This document shows positions 25,030 to 37,500 of a DNA stretch of 64,000 nucleotides, piece after piece. A model generated the notes under the pieces. That model worked only from the letters and a program-made list of their open reading frames with translations, searched no databases and was not told the DNA's origin. Numbering within the stretch: position 1 is the first letter of the stretch; each line of letters opens with the position of its first letter. The DNA is from Zygnema cylindricum (taxonomy: Eukaryota; Streptophyta; Zygnematophyceae; Zygnematales; Zygnemataceae): positions 279,379 through 343,378 of the forward strand of contig JBBHKE010002092.1 in the NCBI GenBank assembly GCA_037447655.1. The letters run 5' to 3'. A program made the translations under genes and the position numbers.

Positions 25030-26078
25030 TGTAGAAATTAATGGTTTTTAAGTATTTTCTAGGTCTGAATAGAAATAAAGAAGCCGAGGCAGTCTATCTC
25101 TAACTTCTCTCTCCAACCCTCAAACTTGTCGCAGTCACTGAGAAATTGGAGAGGAAGCTAGAGCCATGGCTACCTAGGCCATCCTGAGGTTTACGGGAAA
25201 TTTATAGTAGTTAGGGTTTATTTATTTAAAAAGAATGTGCCGGCGACAGGAATTGATCCTTGTACCTACTGGCCGGCAGACAGGAAATAGCCGGTAGCCT
25301 TAGCCGTTAAGTCTAGGATTAATGATACGTAGTATATAGTTTGATAATTAATTAAATATGTATACGTACGATTATTCATTTAACTAAAATAGATTACGGG
25401 ATACATAGATCCAGTAATATATAAAGTACGGATTACGGTACGACCTAAAAATCAATACCGCGCATTTGTTTTGTAAGTGAAACAAATACCGCACATGTAT
25501 TTATTACGGCTACGATTAAATTAGATTCTAATCGGACGGCCGCAATTAACGTCGAGATCGCGGAGGAAGATTTCGGCGGTTTGTGGCCATCACCACATCG
25601 GATGACGCGTGGCGAAATTACGTTGGATCATGGAATCTCCGGAGATTATGGCATCGAATCCGGATATGACATGTGTCGACATTTAGGCCATGTCGTACAA
25701 TGTCTGTACCTAAAGTACACCGGCAGCTGTACTTTTACGTACGGAACTCAATTTTGATTGGTTCCGTACATCAGTAGATAGAGTCTGTGAGAGAGATAGG
25801 ACTTAGAAAAATTAGAAGATAGGACCCTCCCTCCCAGAGAGCTTCTGTACAAAAGGTCAACTTTGACCCTCCATAACTTACTGCTCAGGGGAGCAAATTC
25901 AGAGATTCTTTTTGCTATCGACTCAGGGGAGTCTTGCCTTCACAAGGGTGCAGGTGGTCAGGGTTTTTGTCTGCCAGGGTGGCAGTTATTTTTGCTGAAA
26001 CACAAAGAGGTCAGGATTATCCTACAGGCTTCTTGGAAGCTGTCTACTCTGAGGACTTATGGAGGCCTCAGAGTTTCA
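25030..26078 (+). repeat. 3' LTR of element C
   Basis: It begins TGTAGAAATTAATGG after the purine tract and ends GAGTTTCA before CAAAC. Its gag ATG (26060) would open a short frame into the flanking DNA, MEASEFHKPYSKFGV and onwards, ending within about 30 codons. Confidence 0.93.
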
Positions 26079-26335
26079 CAAACCCTATTCAAAGTTTGGT
26101 GTAAGGAGAAGTGGCAGACTGCAATATACAATCTTGAATACAGATAGCTAACTTTAGTTTGATTCACATCGAATCGGTATGATTTAGGGCCAACAGAGTC
26201 GTGTGCGAATCGTTGTTATTGACGACTTTACGAAAAACATAGACGTTTAAGCTACATATACCCGCTCAGGTTGGCGCAAAGATTAAAATGATTTCCTGAT
26301 CTTGGAAACTGGTCTGGGTTAAGGTATAAAAACTA

Positions 26336-26834
26336 CACCGTGAATCGTAATAAGAGTAATGAAAAAATTAGAGTACAAAAACTAAAAAAACAATAAGAGT
26401 AATTTACGCTAATTTATGTGATAGAGCTATTCAATTATGAAGTTTACTCTAATTTATTTAAGTATTCTAATTTGGCACGCTAATATCCTCTATTGTTAAT
26501 AAGGTATTCGTATAGAATTTGGCAAAACGTACAGTTTATCGTCACTATGAAGTTTGCATTATGTGGTTTGTTAAAATGTTATTACAAGATAACGGCCTGT
26601 ATTAAATCATTATTTGTACTTTTTTACTTAATAAAGTACAATTTTGCACGGTCAGAGGTCGTCCGTACTCCACACTTTCTAAAACGAACCTATATTAGAA
26701 TTAAAAACGCTAATTAAACTTTACCTTAAATAGAATAACGAAAAAATTAGAATCATTTACTCTATTTCATGTGATAGAGTCGAAATTTCGAGCGACCGAA
26801 TTAGAGTAATTTACTCAAATTATGATTCGCAGTG
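26336..26834. mobile_element. TA-flanked MITE, about 500 bp
   Basis: It begins CACCGTGAATCGTAAT after TA and ends ATGATTCGCAGTG before TA. The last 200 bp or so are the reverse complement of the partial element at 39471-39698, including the stretch with CTCTATTTCATGTGATAGAGTCGAAATTTCGAGCGACCGAATTAG (a description of the shared block, 26760-26806). Confidence 0.75.
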
Positions 26835-29065
26835 TAACGTACAAAAAAAAATCCGTATACACCTCCCGGTTAGATTTAAAGTCCGAAAAAAAAAAAAATC
26901 TTGACACGATACCGGCGCGGTATTTTACAAGTGTGAAAGGCACGCGGCATTTCGCGGTGTGAAAGAGGGTTTCACACCTTTCACTCCACGGGCAAGACGA
27001 CTAACGAACCTTACCTGAACCGTAGTCTTGCATTCATTTTCGTCTATGGCGACAGCAAAACAGCCATTTAGAAGAATTCGCCGAGCAAGGAAGTGTTCTA
27101 CTTTCGCCTCGTGGCAAATTTCTGTGAAAAAAAATGTGACCAAACCAGCATCGAGAATGAATGCATCATAACGTTTAGGAGTTAATGCATCATTTTCGTA
27201 AACAGTAGCTAATCCTGGGCGTATTGACGCGCATGTATCAGTTTATTCCCTTAACTATATTTTTTGTGTCTTATCACACAAACGTCTAGCTCATAGCTAC
27301 GGGCTAGTTAGTTGTACGGTAAACATCTAGCAATATTTCCTTCGTAGAAATAGATTCAGGGTTTAATAGCGACGTTGTCTCGATTATCAATTTCACCTGG
27401 GTGCTATAATCGAGTAGTCGTAGGAAGCATATCTTGTGTCGTTAGAAGACTTTTTAATTCAATTTTTGGAAGCTCTAGTCGGACTCATAGAAGACCTGTG
27501 GAGCCTGAGAGTAGGGTTTTTCACGCTTTTTGTGACTCGTCTTTCACGTTGTTGAAAAAACAACAATTATGGAACTCAAACAGCTTGCAGCACGTCGGAT
27601 TAGAAGGCTTTTAGGGAAGGAGTGGGAGTCATGTTGTGGCTGCAAGGAGGAGTATTTTTGAAGAGTTAAAAGACATTCCACATGATAAGAGTGGAGGTGA
27701 AAGTCCTCAACCTGTTTCTCTGAATTTATTTTGTTAGTTATAGTTCTAAGTCCAGTACATAAATTCACATGCTTGCTTGCTTGCTGTGCAAGTTGTTCAG
27801 CGTTGCCTACCAGAAATAGACCAACATGTCGTTTAGAAAATATTAGTATTCCAGTTTGATTTATTTGAGAAATTGAAAGAATACTTGTGTATGATGTTCG
27901 TGCCAGTATATATATGTTTGCACGCAAGGTTGCCACACTTTTGATACCGACAAACATACGTTTTTTTTGACTGTTTTTTTTGTGGCACCTTTACAGCCAC
28001 ACCAGTCTCGTTCGAATATCCACTCTACGTATTATAGTACCCAGATCCTAAACTTCGAGCTGAGAACAAAAAAATATATGTTTTCGACGAGAAGCTACAG
28101 CAGCTTGTCACTGAAATGTTTGATCTTATGTACAAGTAAGTTCTATGTCACACCCCGATGTTTTGCATGCATGGACTCAATCAGTGAATGCCTTTCCCAA
28201 TCAATTATACTATGTAGTTTTCTTGTCAAATCATTTTAGTAATAACTTCAAGGACCCAATCAACCCGTGTTTGCTTGTTCTAAAATTCGTTGTTTGTTTA
28301 CCTGTGTCTTTTTTTGTGACATGACACAACACAATGTACTATGAAATCCATCGCAAGAGAGAAACTTTGTTTACACAAATTATTCCTTTTCAAACGCTAT
28401 GAAGCTAAACAGATGCTGAGGATAGAGAAGTAACTGAGCTACGGTAAAAAGATAATGCGAAAACGAAGATGCCTCAAGATTGATAGTGGTGTTGTGTCCC
28501 GTTCCCACATGAACGAAAGTTGTTGATCTGCTTCATATTTTATAGCTCTCTTGGAAGTGTTTTCTTGGAGAAACGTGAATTAATAGTGTTCCACATAATC
28601 GTTTCCAAAACCAGATGTGTTGGTGAAGACTAAATTGCTGCATATGTTGTTTTGGATGATTCATTTTAAATACAAAGGCTTTCACCTTATCGTGAACTTC
28701 AAAGAACTCTGGGTTCGGCTTAAAGAATGGACCTTGATTAGTTGCAAATTGTGCAAAAGTTAGCAAGATGCAGCTTGATCAATAACTGCTAATGTCAATG
28801 ATGGTTTATTGATATATCCGAAAAAGATTTCGTATGCTATCTACATCAAGAGACATGTATGAGACCTTATTGTTACACTGTTTCACTGAGATTGTATAAT
28901 TTTGTTTTTGTTCATCCCCAAATTTTGAGTTGGTCTCCTGTATCTTTATATCCCGTGTTATGTTTTGCTATGCGGCATCCTATTATGTTTAACGGAATCG
29001 AGCATTGGTAGTCGCCAGATCATTTTAGCAGCTCAAGTTGGTAATGACAACGGATTTTTACATGG
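26835..29065. other. No gene recognised
   Basis: Several short frames exist on both strands but none shows a confident domain. The 3' exons of the eIF5B gene were looked for here on the minus strand and not found. A minus-strand stretch at about 27750-27850 has a faint likeness to the end of superfamily 1 helicases; see the rejected list. Confidence 0.5.
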
Positions 29066-29239
29066 CACTTGTATGTGCTTGTCTGGTTTGTTTGCAAGTT
29101 ACTTTGAAATTGTGATTTTTGTGGCTTTGAATGGAGCACAAACATTGTGGAGCACTTGTATGTGCTTGTCTGGTTTGTTTGTAAGTTACTTTGAAATTGT
29201 GATTTTTATGGCTTTGAATGGAGCACAAACATTGTGGAT
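29066..29239. repeat. 87-bp perfect-register tandem duplication
   Basis: Copy 1 is 29066-29152 and copy 2 is 29153-29239, each starting CACTTGTATGTGCTTGTCTGG. They differ at about three positions. As 87 is a multiple of three, the plus-strand frame 28965-29255 stays open; I do not call it a gene. Confidence 0.93.
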
Positions 29240-29606
29240 GTCAAAACTTGCATAATGACAAATCCCAAGTCAAAGAAAACGAGAATGACATCCCACCCCT
29301 TTCTTGAAATTCTTCTCAAAAATAGGAAAAAAAACAGAAATTTCAAATTGCAGAAAAATATAGAAAATGTCAATTTCGAGAGCACAGGAATATTAAGCCA
29401 AAGGATATCCACTAAGCTCCTTGATCAGTTTATATTCCTTATAGGAGTTTAATTAAAAAAAGATCTAACCTAAGATCGCAACACATAAATTGAAAATGTA
29501 GGAAAGCACGAACAAATCTGAGATAACCAGATTTAGCCACACGCACCAGTAAAAAGAGAGCCAACCCTAATTGACAACCACCAAGCAAACCACACAAGCA
29601 AACCAA

Positions 29607-29610
<4 letters not shown>

Positions 29611-29662
<52 letters not shown>

Positions 29663-29860
29663 AGAGGGAGAGCGGGAGAGAGGGAGATAAGAGAGAGAGA
29701 GCAAGAGAGCAAGAGAGAGAGAGAAAGGGAGTGTCAAAGAGGCAGTGACGGTGACAAGAAGAGAGAGAGATGGAAAAAAGGAGATGGAGAGGGAGAGAGA
29801 GGGAGAGGGAGAAAGGGAGAGAGGGAAAGAGGAGATAGATAGGGTGAGAGGGAGAGTGAG
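29611..29860. repeat. GA-rich microsatellite tract
   Basis: It begins with about 20 pure GA repeats and degenerates to GAGAGGGAGAG mixtures. It lies in the stretch that would be eIF5B intron sequence if that gene continues to the left. Confidence 0.9.
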
Positions 29861-29944
29861 GTCACATTAGCAAAGATTATTTATGTTTGTAAGGGGAACT
29901 TTGATAAGATAACATACTTTTCAACGCTGGAGGTGGGTCTATCT

Positions 29945-30590
29945 GAAGAGAGAGAGAGAGAGAAAGGGAAGAGAGAGAGAGAGAGAGAGAGGGAGCGAGA
30001 GAGAGAGGGAGAGAGGAGAGGGGGAGAGAGAGAGAGAGAGCGGAAAAGAGAGAGAGAGAGAAGAGAGGGAGAGAGGGAGTGGGAGAGAAAAAGAGAGGGA
30101 GAGCGGGAGAGAGGGAGATAAGAGAGAGAGCAAGAGAGGAAGAGAGAGTGAGAGAGAGGGAGAGTGTGAAAGAGGCAGTGACGGTGACAAGAAGAGAGAG
30201 AGTTGGACAAAAACAGATGGAGAGAGAGAGGGAGAGGGAGATAGGGAGAGAAGGAGAGGATTGAGATAGAGTGAGAGGGAGAGAGAGTGGGAGGGAAAAA
30301 GAGAGTAAGAGAGGGAGGGAGAGAGAGGGAGGGTGAGACGAGATACCAAAAGAGAAGGTGAGGGAGGGATGGAGAGAAGTAGAAAAGGAGAGGGGGGGAG
30401 ACCAGGGGTGGGGAGAGAGTCAGAGAGAGAGTGGTAGGAGGGAGGGAGTGAAGGAGGGAGGGAGTGAGGGAGAAGGAGAAAGAGTGAGAGAGGGGGAGAG
30501 AGAGAAAGATAGAGAGAGAGGGAAAGAGAGGGAGAGGGAGGGAGACCGAGGGAGAGAGAGAGAGAGGGGGAGAGAGTAGCGGGGGGGGGG
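29945..30590. repeat. GA-rich microsatellite tract, second block
   Basis: About 650 bp of GAGAGA/GGGAGA sequence follow an 85-bp interval. A sub-block repeats one in the first tract: GTGTCAAAGAGGCAGTGACGGTGACAAGAAGAGAGAGA occurs at about 29730 and again, slightly changed, at about 30165, so part of the tract was duplicated. The low-complexity frames are artefacts. Confidence 0.9.
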
Positions 30591-30913
30591 AAGGAAAAGA
30601 AAAAAGTTATAATTGAGTTCCGGCAATCTCATGTTCAGGACTCTGGGTTTAAAAATGAAAGAGGAACAAAAGAAAGAACAAGCAAAAAAGGAAGGAGAGA
30701 GAGGGAAAAAAAAAAGCGGGAAAAGGAAAAGAGCGAAAAGTTTCACAAAAATTGAATAAAAGATTCAGGAAAGGATCAATTGAAACTCAGGTTAGAATCA
30801 CGAAAAAATGAAAGGTGCAACAGAGACAATCAATTTCCAGCTACGCCCCCCCCCTTCCTCTCCCTCTCCCTCTCCCTCTTTCCCATCGACACTTTTTCCA
30901 GTTTCTTCCATAC

Positions 30914-30973
30914 CTGAGCTGTAATCTTGATACCTTGAGCTGCCTTCAACTCCTTATGATGAATGTATGACCC
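30914..30973 (-). CDS. eIF5B: eIF5B exon 7 (domain II), last exon found
   Basis: 20 codons, [20 protein letters not shown], between acceptor TTTTCAG and donor CAG/GTATGG. The intact donor shows that splicing to a further exon was once normal, but no such exon was seen in the 30.9 kb to the left. Confidence 0.92.
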
Positions 30974-31446
30974 CTGAAAACCACCGGCAAAATAAAATTT
31001 ATATTTTTAATAGCAAAATAAATATTATATTTTTAATCATGTCTCATATAAATGTCACAGAAATAAAGCTGAATAAGACAAAGAAGAAAGACCTTTCAGA
31101 AATACAGTTTTGACCATATTATTAGCACAACAACGGACATAAATATCGAACGTACAGTTATGACAATATAATTGTCATACAAATGAAAATGAATAAGAGT
31201 ATAAACGGCGGCGCCTCCTTAACATAGAAATGTCCCAACAATAAATGTGAGTAAGAGTATGAATTAAAGACCTTTCGAAGACACAGAGATTTTATCATAT
31301 CATTATGACACAAATGAAAGAGGAAAAAAGTAAGAAACAAAAATCTATTTTTGGTGATCTTCTGCATTGCAATGCTGACATGTTTCATCACTTATCAGAA
31401 GGATAGAGATGCCATCATTCATCGCTACAAGAAATTAAACTTCATT

Positions 31447-31533
<87 letters not shown>

Positions 31534-34500
31534 AATATATAAATATATATATATATACATATATATAAATATATATATATATATATACATACATACATAC
31601 ATATACATATAAACATATAAACATATATACAGATACAGATACATAAACATATACATATACATATACATGTACATATAATATTTAGTGGAGCTCCACTGTT
31701 TTACTGCAGTTTCAACTTTTTCAAGCACCCAAAAGTCATTTCTCCATAACAACACCACTTTCAATTCCTTATTGCAACATCGGTTTTTAATCGCCACATC
31801 TCCACTTTGTCATCCCAACAACTTTTTCAGTTTCTAATGGGCATACTTTCTGATTTTTGGAGCCAAACAAAACGACCAGTCCTCGATTTCAACATCTATA
31901 CCAATTTTTTTTACCAACATCTTTTCCAATTCCTGATCACAACTACTTTTAAAACTTTTGATCTCTAGCGACAAGGATCGAACAATAAGGCCATTTTCTC
32001 TTGGTTGATTGTCTCAAGAAGCTCATCAAATCATCACGAAGGAAAACATCTTTGACTGCTCACGAAAAAAAAAAAAAAAAAAATATTTGTGAACAAAGGA
32101 GAAAAAAAAAAAAAAGGGAAAAAAAAAAAAAAACATATTTATGAACAGTGGAGTAGTTAAAAAAAAGGGAAAAAAAAAAGAACGGCGGGCCTTAGCACTC
32201 TTCCTGTTCAAAAGAAAGTCGTTCTATAATCGGGACAAAGGACGTCTACACTAAAATTTGTGCCTAAAAATGAAAAAAAGTAATCGAAAGAAAGAAAGAA
32301 AGCAAGGTGCGACATACCATCACTCGAAGCTCCTTCATTGGATAAGGGGTAAGGAGAGCTCGAATATTTGTTACTATAGGTCCCTGTATAAGTCAAAAAA
32401 GTCGAACGAAATACAAAAAATCAATTAATGAGTATAACTCAAAAATCTAGTGACGGGTAAACCACAATCGAAAAAGACTTCGCATGCATTCTAAATAAAT
32501 TTTAACGACACACATCACGAAGATGTTTCCAGTTTTAAATTATTGCTGTTTTTGGCATATAAAACCAATTTCTCTTCAATATCCTTTACGCCACATTTGT
32601 GGGTCAAAATTAGACTTGAAAATGTACGATGAAAATAAAAAGAAACCTTCTCCTTGTTATTTATGTAACACTGTAATGGAAGCAATAAGGTACTTACACT
32701 ATCAAACATTTTATGAGCAAAAGAGAATGTCTTTGCGTACTGGTACAAGTTTACACAAAACTTCAGTGTATTGATAAAACCTGAGTGAATTCGGGTAATG
32801 CGATTGACCCATAAGAAAGGACCTCTTACGAAAATCTACAATTGCTAAATAAACCTTACTGTATTCCACTAGTGTAGTTGAACAATAGTGATTGCTGATA
32901 ATGAACTCGACCTCACAGATAAATAACCCTTAACTTTACTCAATAAATTTTATGATTGAGAACTTGAAAACGTGGGTGAATTCCGATAGTGTAATTAACC
33001 TATCAAGGAAGCCCTTTTAAATTTATTCACAAACGTTGCAATTGCTCATTAAACATGCGTAAATTTTGAGGGTATGATAAAAAAAAACTGTAAAAGTAAT
33101 CGGCTTACCTGCATACCACAGACGACAATCTGATCACCCTCATGGAGAACTCCATTCACAAGAACCACGTCAATTGTGGTACCTAAACCCTCGACCACTT
33201 TCACTTCCAATACTGTAGCCTGCAAGTAAACAAACCTCCTATCAGATAGTCAACATGGTGTAAATTAAAACTCAAATATTTTTAGCACTTTCATACTCCT
33301 TTTTGCAGAAAATGACATGTAAAAAGTGTCTAAATCCAACCTCAGTATGTCTATGATATGATTTCATCTTCTGTACATTAAAAGTACGCTTCGACATGAA
33401 AACAATCCACCCTTTGGATTCTGTTTTTGATTCGAAAAACTGATTAGAAGGTCAACTGAAAGACATGTGTCTTCTTGGAAGACAGGAATATCCAGTTTAC
33501 TCGGATCGCAAGTTGAACTGTTTTACAACAAGAAAGACCGCCTTCCTGTCTTCCTGTCTTTTTTCCTTCACCAAGGTAAAAATGTTTATGTTATTTTTAG
33601 AGTTTGGATGTTGGGCTTCGCTATACACCATCACAAAACGCGATAGATTGCTATTTTACAAGAAAGCCTTCTTTAGAAATTGGCAAAACATCACTTGCTA
33701 AAACAAATACCTTTAAAACTACCCATATCAGCCATCAAACATGTCATATGATATTTCAATTAAAGTGTGTGGAGAAAAAACGATGATTGTCAAATTACCT
33801 GAACTTCACTGATATACATCAGCTTCTCTTGCATCATTTTCTGAGTGAGTTGCACAAGGAGTAGAAGGATATCCGGAATACCCTCTCCACTGTATTCAAA
33901 AACATCAAGATCTCTTCAAACTATTAGCAAATAAAAGTTTAAACATACAAGTAGATGGAAGTTTCTATATGGAAGTTAAAAAGCAAATCGAACTTTCAAT
34001 TAATAAGCGAATTCCAGTTTCAATGCATAATCAAATGGAAGTGAAATACAAAAGCAAACAAAAGCTTCAATATATAAGCAAATGAAAGTTTTTACGTGTA
34101 AGCAAACGGAAAGTCCAATAAATAAGCGAATCGAAAGTTTTCGTATACCAGCGAAGGAAAGTTTCGCCTTACAAAGAAATTGGAATGCAAAAGAACCACC
34201 TTCCAAAAACAAATATTATGGTTTACAAAAAATTTACATCCTTCAAAGAATCTGTTTGTGAAGGTAATTCTTGGCAGAAAGCAAGCATACTATAATTTAC
34301 CCAAGTCCCACAGCCTAACTCTAAATCTTTCTCTGCACTGCTGAAACAGACATATCACAGTATTATACCAGTATATGATAGTATTATACCAGTATATGAT
34401 ACTGATGTGGCCTGCAATGAATGCCCAGGAGATCTTCCATAGTCAACATGCAGTAATTTTTCATTTTCTTTATTTTTTTTTAAGCAACATAGATTGTAAT

Positions 34501-37500
34501 AGACTGGAACAACAGCATAACAAAGGATAAAAACACTTGCTTTATAGCGGAGGTCGGTACAATATTGATGTACTTCCGAAGATCTTGATTCTTCCAGTAA
34601 AGCTCCGCATTTAATCCTTGTGCCATGAGTTCAGTTATAGCCTGTTCATTTCATGGAAAAGGTCATCACAATTTGAGTTTAAGTACAAGTTATGCATCAT
34701 AATTTTATGGGAAAAGATATCCTAGGTTTTGAGTTACGAGTTACCAGTCATAATTCCATGGAAAAGATTATCGGAATTTACATTTTTAAGTCCCGAGTTA
34801 AGAGTCACATTTCCTGAAACAGGTTATCAAAATGTAAATTTTACTTTAAAAGTTATTAGTCACAATTTCCTGAAAAAAAAGTTAACAAAAAGGCAATTTT
34901 CCATTTTATACCAACGGAATGCATATTCTGAGAGACTGACCTGATTGACCTGATCCCTTTTTGATTTTTGATTCGTGATTTCTTGAAAAAAAAAAAAAAT
35001 GACTGTTGAACGAAAACCCTGCACCACATCTTTATTTTGCTCTTTCAAAGCCTGACGAATGGGAGCATTTTTACAGGTTTTCCACCCATACATTCTGTCC
35101 ACCTATAAATTAAGAAAACAAAAAAAAAATAAAACATTTGAGATTCCACATTTGAGCCTACTTGCAGATGTAAGTGTTCCCTCTTTTCAATGAAATCAAG
35201 AAAAGTATCATCGTATAAGTTTCCCTGTAGGTCATAATTATGGCAAAAAATGTGAAATTTGACAATTTTCGTTTGTATAGACAGTCTTCAAAAACATCAA
35301 TTTCCCAGTACTCCGTCGACAATGTATGCAAATTGACAGTTTGACGCAAAACACCACAAATAGTTTTGCAGAGATAGGAAAAATTGGAATTACTCGACAG
35401 TGATCAGAATGAAGTTCCATAGGGTCCAGAAAAACGAAATCGGCAGGCCAACTACTGCAATAACAGTTTATTCAGGGCGCTAACAGTTAGTTACAATATG
35501 TACATAAATATACATGCACACAATCAGTTACATGTTAAATTGTAGTTACAATATGTACATGAATATACATACACAAAATCAGTTACATGTTAAATTGAGG
35601 ATTAAAAGTAACACTATCACAGTCACCTTGTTTAGAGCCACAATAAAGGGAGTTTTCCGCATTTTTAGCAGATTTAAAGACTCGATAGTTTGGGGCTCAA
35701 GGCCGTGCATAATATCGATTACAAGAATTGCAATATCGCAAAGCCCGGATCCTCGAGCTCGTAAATTTGTAAACGACTCGTGACCAGGAGTATCAATAAT
35801 CAAAAGTCCAGGAACCTTCAGAGTTGCATCAGCTTTTAATGCCTTTGTCCTCTCCCTAATATTTTCCGCGGGGAAATAAGTGGCTCCTATTTGTTGGGTG
35901 ATTCCTCCCGCTTCTCCTTCCTGTACATTTGTCCTTCGAATACAATCCAAAAGCTTCGTCTTTCCGGTATCCACATGCCCTAAAATACAACAGATGGGAG
36001 ACCTCAGATCTTCCGCTGATCTGTTTTTCATAGCTTCTGCTTTTCTCTCCTCCCTTCGTTTTCTCGCTAAATCCTTCTTTCTTGTCTTCTCGTCCTCTTC
36101 ACTGTCTTCGTCCTCCGACTCCTCGTCTGATTCTCCCACAAAATCCTCCTCCGAATCCTCCTCCGACTCCTCCTTCTCCTCCTCTTCCTGCTGAGAAGCT
36201 CCTCTGCCTCCTTTTCCTGCTTCTCCTCCTGTTTTCTGAGAAACTGCTTTTGTAACCGATTTTTTGTCGGTTTTTGTCGCCGGATTTTTCTTTGTACTCG
36301 CAGACTTCTCCAAAACAGGGGTCGGTCCTTTTGTCACAATTTTCCTTGGAGCCTCTTCTTCCTCCTCATCAAAAGTTTTTTTCGGTTTGACAACCACATC
36401 ATCAAAGGACTTGGCGTCCCAGTCATCTTCCTCCTCCTCCTCCTCCTCCTCCTCCTGCTTCTCCTCTCCTTCTTCTGCCTCCTTTGGTGGTTCTGGAACT
36501 GGCTCCTCAGGCAGAGGAAACTCTTCAGAATGGGGTAGGGGTAGGGGTAAGGGTGTCTCCTGTTCTTTCACAGTTGGCACTACCTCCTCCTTAGTCAGTT
36601 CTGTCACTTCAATTCCCTCGGGTTTCTCCACTCCCTCCTCCTCCACCGGCAGCTGCCCTTTCTGTCCCTTTATCCCCTTTTTCTTTTTGCCATATACAAC
36701 CTTTGCCTTTTTCGGTGTTGCAGTATCCTCCTCCTTCTCCTTGTCTTCCAACCCCCCTTGGGCTGCCAATAGCTGTTCTCTAAATTCCGCCATTTTCTTT
36801 CGCTCTTCCCTCTCTTTTTCAAAAACTTCCCTTCCCTCTTCAATTGAGCTTTCTTCTCCTTCTCCTTCTCCTTCTGTCTCCTCTTTTTCTCCTCCTTCAA
36901 CCTTTCCAGCTCCGCTAACCGTGCCAGTTCTTCCTCCTCCTTCCTTACCCTCTCCTCCTCCTCCCTCTTTGCTCTCTCTTCTGCTTCTTTTATCTTCGCC
37001 AAACGTTCTTGCATCTCTCTAACATGTTTTGGCAATTTTTTCATATCTCCTGGCGCTTTCCCTTTCACTTCTTTTTCACTCTCATTCACTACCTCCCCAC
37101 CCTCCTCCGCTTTCTTCGCCTTCTCTTTCTCTTTCTTTTTCTTCTTCTTTTTCGCTGCAGCTGACTCTTTCCCATCCTCTCCTCCTCCATCTCCCACTGT
37201 TCCCTCCTCTCCCTCTTCTTTCCCCTTTCCTCCTCCTCCGACTTCCGCCATTCCCTTACCACCCGCCTCTGCATTCTTCGCCAAACCCTGAGTTTCGGTC
37301 AAACTCTCAGTTTGACTTCCAGCTTCAGTTTTTTCAGTTTCAGTTTTTTCAGTTTCAGTTATTTTCAATTCAGTTTTTTTAGTTTCAGTTTTTGGACCAT
37401 CCAACTGGGCCAAAATTGCATCTATGTCTGCCTCCTCCTCCGCCGTCCTTCCTCCCTTCTTCCCTTTCTTCCCTTTTTTTTTGTCGGAGGAAGAAACCTC

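Larger units (their letters stand above)
19630..26078 (+). mobile_element. Complete Ty1/copia element C, 6.45 kb, TSD CAAAC
   Basis: Two LTRs of about 1050 bp flank a 4350-bp internal region. The 5-bp duplication CAAAC lies at 19625-19629 and 26079-26083. The purine tract AAAATAAGGGGAG precedes the 3' LTR and a half-tRNA PBS follows the 5' LTR. The LTRs look very similar by eye (few differences per line), so it is younger than B or G, but its gag-pol has several frameshifts and stops. The 5' LTR begins TATAG instead of TGTAG. Confidence 0.95.

Noticed and set aside
27544-27957. Minus-strand frame with RHVGLFLVGNAEQL, faintly like the C-terminal part of Sen1/UPF1-type helicases
   Set aside because: Only about 15 residues agree, upstream helicase motifs are absent and neighbouring sequence is not similar. 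A profile search could revive it.
28965-29255. 96-codon plus-strand frame as a small gene
   Set aside because: Most of it is an 87-bp tandem duplication, which keeps the frame open by length; no motif.
29881-30746. Frames of 60-136 codons in the GA tracts (Arg-Glu or Ser-Leu repeats)
   Set aside because: Pure microsatellite translation on both strands.
31435-31797. Tyr/Ile-rich frame of 120 codons
   Set aside because: Translation of the (TA)n repeat in an eIF5B intron.
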